This document shows positions 43,310 through 52,204 of a DNA stretch of 64,000 nt, one piece after another. A program made the position numbers and the translations under genes. Where the stretch lies: NCBI GenBank assembly GCA_035362335.1, contig DAOSDL010000001.1, forward strand, positions 62,001 through 126,000. The letters run 5' to 3'. The notes below the pieces were generated by a model. It made no database searches. It was not told the DNA's origin and saw nothing but the letters and a program-made list of their open reading frames with translations. Origin of the DNA: JAOSJT01 sp035362335. GTDB taxonomy: Bacteria > Bacteroidota > Ignavibacteria > SZUA-365. Positions within the stretch are counted from its first letter, which is position 1, and the number at the start of each line of letters is the position of its first letter.

Positions 43310-46300
43310 TTAGCGGCTGATGTTCACCACCTGCGAAGCGGTGGACGTCGCGGAGGTCAGGCGGAGCAGATACGCGCCCGAGGCCAGACCGCGTGTGGAA
43401 ACGCGCGCGCTGTGTACGCCGGCTTCCAGCGTGGCTTCGACTGCACGCCGCACTTCGCGACCCGCCATGTCGTACAGAGCGAGCGTGACGTTTTCGGCAC
43501 GCGGCATGCTGAACTGCGCGGTCAGCACGTTGCCCTGCGCGGGGTTGGGATACACGGCTTCCAGCGTCATTCCCGACGGCAGCATCGGCGTGTCGCCGGT
43601 GGATACGGCCGCCTCGAACGGCGCTTCGAAGCGGTAAAGCTGAATGCCCGCCGCGAAGGCCAGAGTGATGAAGCCGTCGGTATACATGTCGGCATCGCTC
43701 ACGAAATCGAATTCCGTCGGCGTGGGACGCACGCGCCAGGTGGCGCCGAGGTCGGTGGAAACATAGGCGTTGGTCTCTTTCAGGAACCACAACCTGCGGC
43801 CGCCGCGCTCGAACATTGCCGTGCCACCGCCACCGGCCAGACTCGTCAGAATCGTCCAGGTCTGTCCGCCATCCTGCGTCACCGCAAGCGTGTCGGTGCC
43901 GCTGCCGTTGACATTCGAGAAGCGGGCGATACCCACCATCTCGTCGCGGAAGGAAATATCCACCGAGTTCTTCGACGGCGTCGCATACGAGGTCCATGTG
44001 GCGCCGCGATCGGTGGTCTTGTAAATCTTGCTGTTGTTGGTGCCGAACCAGCCGATGTCGCCGATGAAATCATAGGCGTTGTTCCAACCGGCTTCGGTGC
44101 CGGGTCCGCTCAGTGGCGTCGCGATGGGCGTCCATGTTTGTCCGCCATTGCTGGTGCGGCCGATACCCCACACACCGTTTTTCGGATCGCCCTGGAAAAT
44201 GCCGTTCGACGCGTCGAACATGTGAATCCAGTTGACAAACGGCGTCATGCTCGCCACGCTGTTGCCAGTCCAGTTCACACCGCCATCCTGCGTGCGGTAA
44301 ATCTCGGCATTGCCGTCGGCGGGACCCGTGCCCACGAACGCGGTCACATCGTCCACACCGTCGATGCAATACACACCCTTCGGACTCGGGAAGCCGGTAC
44401 CAAAGGCAAACATCCAGCTGTCGCCACCGTCGGTGCTGCGCAGCGCGATGTCCTGCGTAGTGGTGCCGCTCTGCGTGAGATTGCCGCTGACCCACACCGT
44501 CCAGCGGTCGGGCATATCGATGGAGTTGTACGGATAACGCAGATCGAGCGAGGTGTGCCATTCATTCTCGATATACAGCGGCACGCGCACCACATCGTAA
44601 TCCACATAGGAACCGTCGGTGAAGGTCACCACCGCCACGATATAGCCCTCGCTCGCGGGGGGATCGTCGTTGAGGGTGATGGAAAAATTCAGCGATTTCG
44701 TTGCCTTCGTGGCCAAAACGCCGATGTTCTGCGCACCATTGCTCACCGTGGCTCCGCCGCCCTTGATGGCGACGCTCATAGTGGCGTTGGCGCTGGTGGG
44801 CGCGAGGTGATTGGCAATTTGCACCGAGATCTGTGCCGTCTGGCCTCCTTCGGAGAAGTAGTTGCCGGCAGGCGTGGTGACGGTGGCGGCTTGAATCATC
44901 AAACCGGGTATGTCGGTGAGAGTTTGATTGAGTGTCAATGCCTTCAACGCGTTCGGACGGCCGTAATAATCCGGAGTACGCACGCCTCCAAAAGCCTCGC
45001 TGGTGACCTTGATCTGCTTCTTCACCTGATCGGGCGTCCAATCGGGATGAATGCTGAAAATCAATGCCGCGAGTCCGGACATCATCGGACCGGCGAAGGA
45101 GGTGCCGGTGACGTTCTGATAGCCGAAACCGCCGCGGGCCGCCAGCACGTCCTTGCCGGGGGCGTAAATATCCACCGACGAACCCAGCGCCGCCCAGTTG
45201 GATGCCGTGCCGTCGGGTTCCTGCGAGCTGACGCTCAACACGTGCCGCAGACTGCTGGGGACGAAGGGCAGCACATCGTTGTCGATGGGGCTGTTGCCCG
45301 CTCCGGCCACTACCAGCGCGCCTTTGGAGTACGCGTAGTCAATCACATCCTGCATGGCCTGGCTGATGAAGCCATTCGAGCCCCAACTGCAGTTGATGAC
45401 TTTGCAGCCCATGTCGGCGGCATAGGGAATGCCCGAGTAACCGAACATGCCGCCCTGTCCGGCGTCATCCTGCACCTTGATCGCGAGAATCTTGCTCCGA
45501 AAGCCGATGCCGGCAATGCCCTTGCCGTTGTCGGTGGATGCGGCCGCGATGGACGCGCCGTTGGTGCCATGCCCATTGATGTCCATCGGATCGTTGTCGG
45601 GATTCGGTTGCTGGCCGCTGCCATTGCCGATGAAATCCCAACCGCGCCAGTCATCTACAAGACCATTGCCGTCGTCATCCTGACCGTTGTTGCGTAGTTG
45701 GCCGTTGGCACCGTACTCGCCGGGATTGATCCACAGCGCCTGCGACAAATCCTCATGCGTGTAATTCACGCCGGTATCCACATAGCCGATGACGATGGTC
45801 GAGTCGCCCTTGGTGATATCCCAGGCCTGCTCCATGTTCATCATGGCCAGCGCCCATTGGCTGGAGAGGCGCGTGTCGTTGGGCGTGTACAGCGGGCGGT
45901 AGTCGTAGTAGGGCTCGGCGTATTCGACACCGGCCTCGCGCGACAGTTCCGAAGCCAACGTGTAGGGATCCACGGGTGCGTCGTAGCGCACGATCATGAT
46001 GCGCGCCAGCGACCGCGCTTCGGTCGAAGCGCTCTTGCGCAGCGCCTGCGTGCTGTGAATGGGCTGAATCGTGCTGACGCCGACGCGCGCTAGCACCCGG
46101 TCCACGCCATGCAGGCCCACGGCCTTCGCACCGGCAATGAGGGTGGGCTGCTGCGCGAGTTTGAGTACGATCATGTTGTGCGCGACCAGGGGTTTGTGTT
46201 GCGCGCTTTCACGACCCGGGCGCTTCTCCATGGAAGCGGAAGCCGTCATCACCGTCGCGATCAACAACAAGGATAGCAACGAAAGTAGTCGAGAGATCAT
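43310..46300 (-). CDS. Subtilisin-like (S8) T9SS protease B, paralogue of A
   Basis: 996 residues from the ATG at 46300; the longer frame to 46339 lacks a signal. Signal peptide (MISRLLSLLSLLLIATVM), propeptide to about residue 135 (VEYAEPYYDY), S8 triad D175 (GYVDTGVNYTHEDL), H244 (INGHGTNGAS), S401 (VTGTSFAGPMMSGLAAL), oxyanion N336 and the GQDDDGNGLVDDWRGWDF insertion. It shares BNR repeats (RSTDGGDSWMFAFG, RTQDGGVNWTG, KTTDRGATWTSY) and a sorting domain (AVYPNPAQGN...LASGAYLLRL). Collinearity with protease A throughout points to a tandem duplication. The first copy is 463 bp away. It is divergent from the BNR protein at 46825. Confidence 0.94.
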   Translation of the reverse strand: MISRLLSLLSLLLIATVMTASASMEKRPGRESAQHKPLVAHNMIVLKLAQQPTLIAGAKAVGLHGVDRVLARVGVSTIQPIHSTQALRKSASTEARSLARIMIVRYDAPVDPYTLASELSREAGVEYAEPYYDYRPLYTPNDTRLSSQWALAMMNMEQAWDITKGDSTIVIGYVDTGVNYTHEDLSQALWINPGEYGANGQLRNNGQDDDGNGLVDDWRGWDFIGNGSGQQPNPDNDPMDINGHGTNGASIAAASTDNGKGIAGIGFRSKILAIKVQDDAGQGGMFGYSGIPYAADMGCKVINCSWGSNGFISQAMQDVIDYAYSKGALVVAGAGNSPIDNDVLPFVPSSLRHVLSVSSQEPDGTASNWAALGSSVDIYAPGKDVLAARGGFGYQNVTGTSFAGPMMSGLAALIFSIHPDWTPDQVKKQIKVTSEAFGGVRTPDYYGRPNALKALTLNQTLTDIPGLMIQAATVTTPAGNYFSEGGQTAQISVQIANHLAPTSANATMSVAIKGGGATVSNGAQNIGVLATKATKSLNFSITLNDDPPASEGYIVAVVTFTDGSYVDYDVVRVPLYIENEWHTSLDLRYPYNSIDMPDRWTVWVSGNLTQSGTTTQDIALRSTDGGDSWMFAFGTGFPSPKGVYCIDGVDDVTAFVGTGPADGNAEIYRTQDGGVNWTGNSVASMTPFVNWIHMFDASNGIFQGDPKNGVWGIGRTSNGGQTWTPIATPLSGPGTEAGWNNAYDFIGDIGWFGTNNSKIYKTTDRGATWTSYATPSKNSVDISFRDEMVGIARFSNVNGSGTDTLAVTQDGGQTWTILTSLAGGGGTAMFERGGRRLWFLKETNAYVSTDLGATWRVRPTPTEFDFVSDADMYTDGFITLAFAAGIQLYRFEAPFEAAVSTGDTPMLPSGMTLEAVYPNPAQGNVLTAQFSMPRAENVTLALYDMAGREVRRAVEATLEAGVHSARVSTRGLASGAYLLRLTSATSTASQVVNISR

Positions 46301-46416
46301 AGGCGTACCTGCTGATAAAAAAATGGAAGGTTGGGCCAATCAAGGCAAATATACGGGAAAGCGCCGGGAATTTCGGTGGCGAAATTTATCCATGCTCCTC
46401 GGTGGCTCGGAATACA

Positions 46417-46680
46417 CGCTTCGCGGGAACACAGAGAACACGGAGGGCTTCGCGGGAACACAGAGAACACAGAGCGCTTCGCGAACACCGAGGGCTCAGA
46501 GGAATCGCGGCTTGGCGTCTCTGCGCCCTTGCGTTGACTCGATTGGGGCGGGGTGCACGGATCGAGCGGGAAGCGCCCTCAAAGCGTTTGACTCGATTGC
46601 TCTGAACTCCGAACTCTGCGGAGTGCGCTAGAACAATCCTCCGTGCCCTCCGTGCTCTCGGCGATCTCTGCGTTAAAAAC
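46417..46680. repeat. Intergenic repeat element, copy 1
   Basis: Three tandem units of 27-29 bp (CTTCGCGGGAACACAGAGAA type, 46417-46502), then a shared tail: GAATCGCGGCTTGGCGTCTC, TTGACTCGATTG (present twice here, about 54 bp apart), GAACTCCGAACTCTGCGGAG, TAGAACAATCC, and a return in the opposite sense, CCTCCGTGCCCTCCGTGCTCTC. The left units and the right end are partly complementary, so the transcript could fold on itself. The same element occurs at 48670. It fills most of the 524-bp gap between the divergent genes at 46300 and 46825. Confidence 0.85.
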
Positions 46681-46824
46681 AGAGGTGACCGACTCCGCAA
46701 ACTCAGATGCGGGACCGCACTGATGCAGGATCGCGGCAACACCATGGCATCTCACCGATACATTTTGCAGATTTCCATGTCTCCACTCCTGACCACCGTT
46801 GCCCGCATCCACACGGAGAGTGCT

Positions 46825-48666
46825 ATGAGGATTCGAATCGGTTTATTGCTGCTGCTGCTTCCCGTCTGTATCGCAGTGACGCAGGCGCAACACAACGAAA
46901 CACTGCGCGAAATCGTGCGCGAGAAACTGCGCATCGACCCGGCCCTCTTCGAGGAATTGCTTCAGCGCGCTGCGCAATCCACAGCGCAGGCGACGGAGAG
47001 CACAGCATCGCCACGCGCCACGAAATCAGGCGTGGAGACCGTGGTGAGCGGCGATCCGTTGCCGGAATCCGAAGTGCATGCCGCCATCAATCCCCTCGAT
47101 CCAACGAACATGGTGGTGTCGGCCATGCGCCTGGATGGCAACAATCCCATGCAGGCGCTGCTTTGCCCCATTTATTTCACACGCGACGGCGGCAACACCT
47201 GGAAGAAAAGCACCTTCCGCAATCTGCCCACGCGCCCGGGTTCGCTGGTCGCGGGCGGGGGCGATCCGGTGTTCGTGTACGACGCCAACGGCACGGTGTA
47301 TTTCTCCTGGATCAATTTGTACCTCTCCGGTATGACGCTGCCGCTGTACATGAGCATATTCTGGGCGTATTCCACCGATGGCGGCGAGAACTGGCTCCGC
47401 GCGGACAACGATGTGCTGGCCGAAGCCGAAATCATGGATCTCACGCGCGTGGTGGATGCGGCCGACAAGCAGTGGATGGCGGCCGATCGCACGAATTCGC
47501 CCTATCGGGGACGCGTGTACGCGGCCTATTTGCACGCGGTCAATGAACGCATGTCCATCGTCCTGCGGCGAAAATTGCCCCAATCGCTGGAATTCGAAAT
47601 CGGTGAAGTGCGGGTGTCCACGCCCGATCTGGCCTTCGCGCAATTCACCAGCATCGACGTCGATGCGGACGGTGGCGTGCATGTGATTTACCTCGGCTCG
47701 GTCGACCAGAGACAATACGCACTGTACCACGCACTCTCCACCGATGGAGGCGCGTCCTTTGCCGCGCCCGTGAAAATAACCGATGTCGTGATCCCGAAAT
47801 GGTCGGAGCAGGATAGCCAGGGCACCATCGAAGGACTTGACCATAACCGCGTGTACCCCTGTCCACATGTGGCACTGGACCGCTCGTCCTCATCCACCCG
47901 CGGACGTGTACACGTGGTCTGGTCCGGCACGGGCATCACGGAAAAAAGGAGTAGCGGTGCGGATATTTACCACGTGTGGTCCGACGACCGCGGCGCGAGC
48001 TGGAGTCAGCCGCGCGTTGTCAATGACGACACCGCGCTGGGCAATGCCGATCAATTTCACCCCAGTATGGCCGTGGGCGACGACGGCACGCTGGCCGTAA
48101 CCTGGTACGACCGCCGCGACGATGCCGCAAACATGTCCGCGCGCTACACCATTGCTGTTTCCAGGGATGGAGGCGCAAGCTTTTCGCCGTCCACACCGGT
48201 GGCGGCGGCGGCGATGGACATTGCGTTGGCAGGGCAGCGGAACAACGAATTCAGCATCGGCGAGTACACGCAGGTGCTTCTTTCGGGCTCGACCGCCATA
48301 CCGTTCTGGGCCGATGGCCGCAGCAACGACGGAGACATCGACGTGTATTCTGCGCGTATCGATGTCAATACGCTCTCGGTGGAGCGCAGTGGAGCGTTGT
48401 CGGCGGACTTCCGTCTTGACGCCGCGCAACCCAATCCGTTCACGGAAAGCACGATGCTGTCCTTCCACAGCGAGCGTCCCCGCCAGTTCCGTCTGACGCT
48501 GCTCGATATGCTCGGTCGCACGGTGCGCGAGTTGTACAACGAGCTGGCGCCAGCGGGTGAAACGCGGTTGCGTCTCGATGCACGCGACCTTCCCAGCGGC
48601 AGCTACACCTTGCTACTCCTCTCCGATGGCGCCTATGCCAGCCGAAGCGTGGTGTTGATCAGATAA
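46825..48666 (+). CDS. BNR-repeat (sialidase-like propeller) T9SS protein
   Basis: 613 residues from the ATG at 46825 (GGAG nine bases upstream; signal RIRIGLLLLLLPVCIAVTQAQ). After a short helical segment, a beta-propeller with Asp-box repeats occupies about residues 60-520: FTRDGGNTWKKS, YSTDGGENWLR, LSTDGGASFAAP, SDDRGASWSQP, SRDGGASFSP. The last ~75 residues are a sorting domain (AAQPNPFTES...LPSGSYTLLL). The propeller matches the sialidase fold, but the catalytic Arg triad and Tyr/Glu pair are not evident, so I call it BNR-repeat only. It is probably a surface carbohydrate- or protein-binding cargo. Two copies of one intergenic repeat flank it. Confidence 0.88.
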   Translation: MRIRIGLLLLLLPVCIAVTQAQHNETLREIVREKLRIDPALFEELLQRAAQSTAQATESTASPRATKSGVETVVSGDPLPESEVHAAINPLDPTNMVVSAMRLDGNNPMQALLCPIYFTRDGGNTWKKSTFRNLPTRPGSLVAGGGDPVFVYDANGTVYFSWINLYLSGMTLPLYMSIFWAYSTDGGENWLRADNDVLAEAEIMDLTRVVDAADKQWMAADRTNSPYRGRVYAAYLHAVNERMSIVLRRKLPQSLEFEIGEVRVSTPDLAFAQFTSIDVDADGGVHVIYLGSVDQRQYALYHALSTDGGASFAAPVKITDVVIPKWSEQDSQGTIEGLDHNRVYPCPHVALDRSSSSTRGRVHVVWSGTGITEKRSSGADIYHVWSDDRGASWSQPRVVNDDTALGNADQFHPSMAVGDDGTLAVTWYDRRDDAANMSARYTIAVSRDGGASFSPSTPVAAAAMDIALAGQRNNEFSIGEYTQVLLSGSTAIPFWADGRSNDGDIDVYSARIDVNTLSVERSGALSADFRLDAAQPNPFTESTMLSFHSERPRQFRLTLLDMLGRTVRELYNELAPAGETRLRLDARDLPSGSYTLLLLSDGAYASRSVVLIR

Positions 48667-48669
48667 GCA

Positions 48670-48960
48670 CTGCGCGGGGACACGGAGGGCACGGAGCGCT
48701 GCGCGAACACGGAGGGCACAGAGCGCTGCGCGAACACGGAGGGCACGGAGCGCTGCGCGAACACGGAGGGCACGGGGCGCTGCGCGGGAACACAGAGTAC
48801 ACAGAGCGCTGCGCGAACACCGAGGGCACGGAGGAAATCGCGGTTAAGCGTCTCCGCGTTGACTCGATTGCCGCAGAACTCCGACCTCTGCGGATTGCGC
48901 TTGAACAATCCTTCGCATCGTCGCGTCTTGGCGTGAGTGATTCCCTCTTCGTCTTCGCGT
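48670..48960. repeat. Intergenic repeat element, copy 2
   Basis: Six tandem units of about 27 bp (CTGCGCGAACACGGAGGGCA type) from 48670 to 48834, then the same tail as copy 1: GAAATCGCGGTTAAGCGTCTC, TTGACTCGATTG, GAACTCCGACCTCTGCGGAT, TTGAACAATCC. It lies directly after the BNR gene stop and fills the gap to the S9 peptidase (49064). Copy 1 has three units and copy 2 six, so copy number varies. Confidence 0.87.
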
Positions 48961-49063
48961 GAGCTAGCCCCCCTGCCGCGCATGCAGGTATCTCGTCAAA
49001 ACGCGCGGAAGTATGTATCTTACAGATTGGTTGTTTCGCTTCATGATAATCCGAGGTTGTACC

Positions 49064-51169
49064 ATGACCCTCTACGCCCGTGCTTTACTCATTGCCTGTG
49101 CCGCCCTGCTGCTTGTTCCATCCGTGCATGCCCAGGAGCAGCGGCTCACTCCGGAGCAAATGCGCAAGCTGAAAGAGGTTGCGGTGGACAAGTACGCATC
49201 GCGTACTCGCGCCATCACCTCCGCCGAATTGCTTTCGCTCAAGCGTGTGAACAGTCCCGCCGTTTCACCCGACGGCAAGTGGGTGCTGTATGGCGTCAAT
49301 ACGCCGAATCTGAAGGAAAACCGGGGAAACAGCGATCTGTACCTCGTTTCCATCGACGGTCAGACGCGTCGCCAGCTCACAACCTCGCCCGCGGCGGATT
49401 ACAACGGCATCTGGGCGCCCGACGGCAAGTCCATCGCCTTTCTCTCCACGCGCGACGGTGCGCCGCAGGCTTACCTGCTGAGCATGGAAGGCGGCGAACC
49501 GGTGAAGCTCACGAATATGGAAAACGGCATCGGCAATTTGTCCTTTTCTCCCAAAGGAACGCATATCGCCTTCACCTCGGATGTGAAGCTGGATTCCACC
49601 ATTGCCGAACGTTTTCCCAACGCTCCCAAGGCGAATGTGCGCATCTACGATCGCATCCCCGTGCGTCACTGGGACGAATGGAACGATGAATCCTACACCC
49701 ATCTCTTCGTCATGCCCGTTGCGGGCGGCGAGGCCGTGGACCTGATGGAAGGCGAGCGCTTCGATACGCCGCTCAAGCCCTTCGGCGGTGCCGAGGGCAT
49801 CGCCTGGTCGCCCGATGGCAGCGAGCTGGCCTACACCAGCAAAAAGGTGAAGGACTTCGCAACGAGCACCAATTCCGATGTGTATGTGGTGAATATGGCC
49901 ACGCGCGAAACGCGCAACATCACGCAGGGCATGCCCGGCTTCGACCGCGACCCGCTGTATTCGCCCGACGGCCGCTGGATCGCTTTCCATTCCATGGCCC
50001 GCGCCGGGCATGAGGCCGACAGGAATCGGTTGATGCTCTACGACCGCAAATCCGCTCAGATACGCGAACTCAGCGCCACACTGGATCAGTGGGTGGGACA
50101 CACGCTCTGGGCCCCCGACAGCAAATCCCTGTACTTCTCCGCCGAAAACGGCGCCACAGTGCAGGTGTACCGCATGACGCTCGACGGCGCCTGGGAAATT
50201 CTCACCGAAGGCGTGTACAATCACGATGCCGGTGTTGACATCACGCCCGATGGAAAAACCCTGGTGTATGGTCGGCGGAATTTCAACGCGCCTACAGAAC
50301 TTTACGCTCAGCCGGCGCGCAAGGGTGAGCGTCCCTGGCCGCTGACCGGCGAAAACACCGCGGTGATGGGCTTGTTCAAACAGGTCACCATCGAGGAACG
50401 CTGGATTCCGAGTGTGGACGGGAAAAAAGTGCAGACCTGGGTGGTGTATCCGCCGGATTTCGATCCCGCGAAAAAATATCCGATGATCACCTACTGCCAG
50501 GGCGGACCACAAGCAACGGTGAGTCAGTTCTTCAGCTTTGCGTGGAATTTCCTGCTCTTCGCTTCGCAGGGTTATGTGGTGGTGGCGCCCAATCGCCGCG
50601 GACTGCCGGGCTTCGGACAGGACTGGAACGACGCCATCAGCAAGGATTGGGGCGGCTTGCCCATGCAGGATATTCTGGCGGCCACCGACGCGTTGCTCAA
50701 GGAACCGTATATCGACAAGGCGCAGGTTACCGCCATTGGCGCGAGCGCCGGCGGCTACGCGGTGTTCTGGCTCGCGGGCAATCATCAGGGGCGCTTCAGC
50801 AGCTTCGTGTCGCATTGCGGCGTGTTCAATCTCGAGAGCATGTACGGTGCCACCGAGGAGTTGTGGTTCACGAATTGGGAAAATGGCGGTCCGTATTGGG
50901 ACGCCTCCGTCCGCGCGAATTACGACAAGCATTCGGCGCATCGCTTCGCGCAGAATTGGGACACGCCGATGCTGATCATCACGGGCGAGAAGGATTTCCG
51001 CGTGCCATACACGCAGAGTCTCGAGGCGTTCACCGTGGCGCAGGTGAAGGGCATTCCCTCCAAGCTTATTGTGTACCCCAACGAGAATCACTGGGTGCTG
51101 CGTCCGCAGGAGCAGTTGATCTGGTTCGACGAGTTCTTCGACTTCATCGGCAAGCACAGGAAACAGTGA
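49064..51169 (+). CDS. Secreted S9 prolyl-oligopeptidase-family peptidase, second
   Basis: 701 residues from the ATG at 49064, which begins the signal peptide TLYARALLIACAALLLVPSVHAQ; GAGG precedes it. The N-terminal half is a PD40 propeller (VSPDGKWVLYG, APDGKSIAFLSTR, SPDGSELAYTSKK, SPDGRWIAFHSM). The alpha/beta-hydrolase domain has S561 (GASAGGYAVFW), D644 (GEKDFRVP) and H676 (ENHWVL). The Ser motif is GxSAGG, not the GxSYGG of the peptidase at 27115, so the two are divergent subfamilies. It probably cleaves short peptides in the periplasm. It ends in a hairpin before the haem operon. Confidence 0.93.
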   Translation: MTLYARALLIACAALLLVPSVHAQEQRLTPEQMRKLKEVAVDKYASRTRAITSAELLSLKRVNSPAVSPDGKWVLYGVNTPNLKENRGNSDLYLVSIDGQTRRQLTTSPAADYNGIWAPDGKSIAFLSTRDGAPQAYLLSMEGGEPVKLTNMENGIGNLSFSPKGTHIAFTSDVKLDSTIAERFPNAPKANVRIYDRIPVRHWDEWNDESYTHLFVMPVAGGEAVDLMEGERFDTPLKPFGGAEGIAWSPDGSELAYTSKKVKDFATSTNSDVYVVNMATRETRNITQGMPGFDRDPLYSPDGRWIAFHSMARAGHEADRNRLMLYDRKSAQIRELSATLDQWVGHTLWAPDSKSLYFSAENGATVQVYRMTLDGAWEILTEGVYNHDAGVDITPDGKTLVYGRRNFNAPTELYAQPARKGERPWPLTGENTAVMGLFKQVTIEERWIPSVDGKKVQTWVVYPPDFDPAKKYPMITYCQGGPQATVSQFFSFAWNFLLFASQGYVVVAPNRRGLPGFGQDWNDAISKDWGGLPMQDILAATDALLKEPYIDKAQVTAIGASAGGYAVFWLAGNHQGRFSSFVSHCGVFNLESMYGATEELWFTNWENGGPYWDASVRANYDKHSAHRFAQNWDTPMLIITGEKDFRVPYTQSLEAFTVAQVKGIPSKLIVYPNENHWVLRPQEQLIWFDEFFDFIGKHRKQ

Positions 51170-51223
51170 TGCCGGAGGTGCCGCATCCCCGCGATGCAGC
51201 GGGGAGCCGGAAAGCGATGTGCG

Positions 51224-51258
51224 CAGGAATCGGGTGTCCTTACGGCACCCGATTCCTG
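51224..51258 (+). terminator. Hairpin between the S9 peptidase and the haem operon
   Basis: A perfect 13-bp stem (51224-51236 with 51246-51258) and 9-base loop. There is no proper U-tract straight after it, but a TTTTT occurs about 20 bases on. Confidence 0.65.
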
Positions 51259-51320
51259 CCTGTATTCTCGCGGGATTTTTCCTTACATTTTTACGATGTG
51301 CAGTATCCGAATAGAGAAAC

Positions 51321-52154
51321 GTGCTCCATATAGCGAATAGCATTGCCGAAGTCCTGCTCCCCATCGCGTACGTGTTGCTTGCGTACATGTACGGGGTGTC
51401 ATTTTTCAGCACCGACGCGGTGTCGTCGCGGCTCAAGTCGCCCTTGCTGCTGCTGACCTCGGTGCTGCATTTTCTCTATGTCGGTTTGCACACGGCGGAG
51501 TACAACCGCTGCATGGTGACCACGCCCTTCGAAATCATGTCGCTCATCGCCTTCACCATTACGCTCACGTATCTGATCATCGAGCGGCGCACGGGCGAGT
51601 CGGGTACGGGCTTTTTCCTGCTCTCGCTGGCGGCGGTATTCGAGTTGACCTCGAGTGTGGTGATGAAACTCTCGTCGGGCAGCGATGTGAATCCCGTGCT
51701 GTCCAACATGGCCATCGGGACGCATGTCACGCTGGCGGTGTTCGGTTACGCGGGGTTCGCGCTCAGCGCCATGCATGCGGTGATGTTTTTGCTGATGTAC
51801 CGCGAACTCAAGCGCGGCAGCTTCGGCTCGGCGTATCGCAACCTTCCGAGTCTGGAGGGGCTGGAGCACATGACAGTGCTGTCGTCGCTGGTGGGTTTCG
51901 TGTTCCTTTCCGCTTCCGTGGTGGTGGGGGCGATATGGCTGCCGCGGTTGTTCACGGATTTTTCCTGGACCGATCCGAAGCTGCTTTCCACGGGCATCGT
52001 CTGGGTGCTGTACGCCGCGCTGCTGCTCGCGCATTACGCCGTGCGCATCGACGGACATCGCATCGTGAAGCTGTCGCTCTGGGGCTTCGGCGCCATTGTG
52101 TTGTCTCTGACCGTTGTCAATGTGTTTCTCAGCGATTTTCACAGGTTCTTGTAA
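51321..52154 (+). CDS. hemX: HemX-like (CcsA-family) membrane protein
   Basis: 277 residues from a GTG at 51321 (no other early start; ribosome site weak, GAGAA). Eight hydrophobic segments of the CcsA/ResC cytochrome-c-assembly fold. The WWD haem-handling region of true CcsA is degenerate here: FSWTDPKLLSTGIVWVLYAALLLAHYAV keeps the DPK and the following helix but lacks the double Trp. This degenerate form directly before hemA is the pattern of HemX, which in Bacillus affects the amount of HemA. A real cytochrome c assembly role is less likely without other ccs genes. It starts the haem operon, 50 bases before hemA. Confidence 0.82.
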   Translation: MLHIANSIAEVLLPIAYVLLAYMYGVSFFSTDAVSSRLKSPLLLLTSVLHFLYVGLHTAEYNRCMVTTPFEIMSLIAFTITLTYLIIERRTGESGTGFFLLSLAAVFELTSSVVMKLSSGSDVNPVLSNMAIGTHVTLAVFGYAGFALSAMHAVMFLLMYRELKRGSFGSAYRNLPSLEGLEHMTVLSSLVGFVFLSASVVVGAIWLPRLFTDFSWTDPKLLSTGIVWVLYAALLLAHYAVRIDGHRIVKLSLWGFGAIVLSLTVVNVFLSDFHRFL

Positions 52155-52204
52155 GACATGCGAGTGAATGACGAACGCGTGCGCCGGAGAGGAGCGCGGA
52201 CATT

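Noticed and set aside
43226..45697. 823-codon plus-strand frame opposite protease B
   Set aside because: Shadow of the subtilisin on the other strand; His/Arg-rich with no domain.
48670..48834. CRISPR-like 27-bp repeats
   Set aside because: The units are adjacent tandem repeats without unique spacers.
51282..51309. Promoter CTTACA-16-TATCCG before hemX
   Set aside because: The -35 is poor, and transcription would start only about five bases before the GTG, leaving no ribosome site.
49265..51436. 723-codon minus-strand frame opposite the S9 peptidase
   Set aside because: Shadow; the plus-strand product has a signal peptide, propeller and full catalytic triad.
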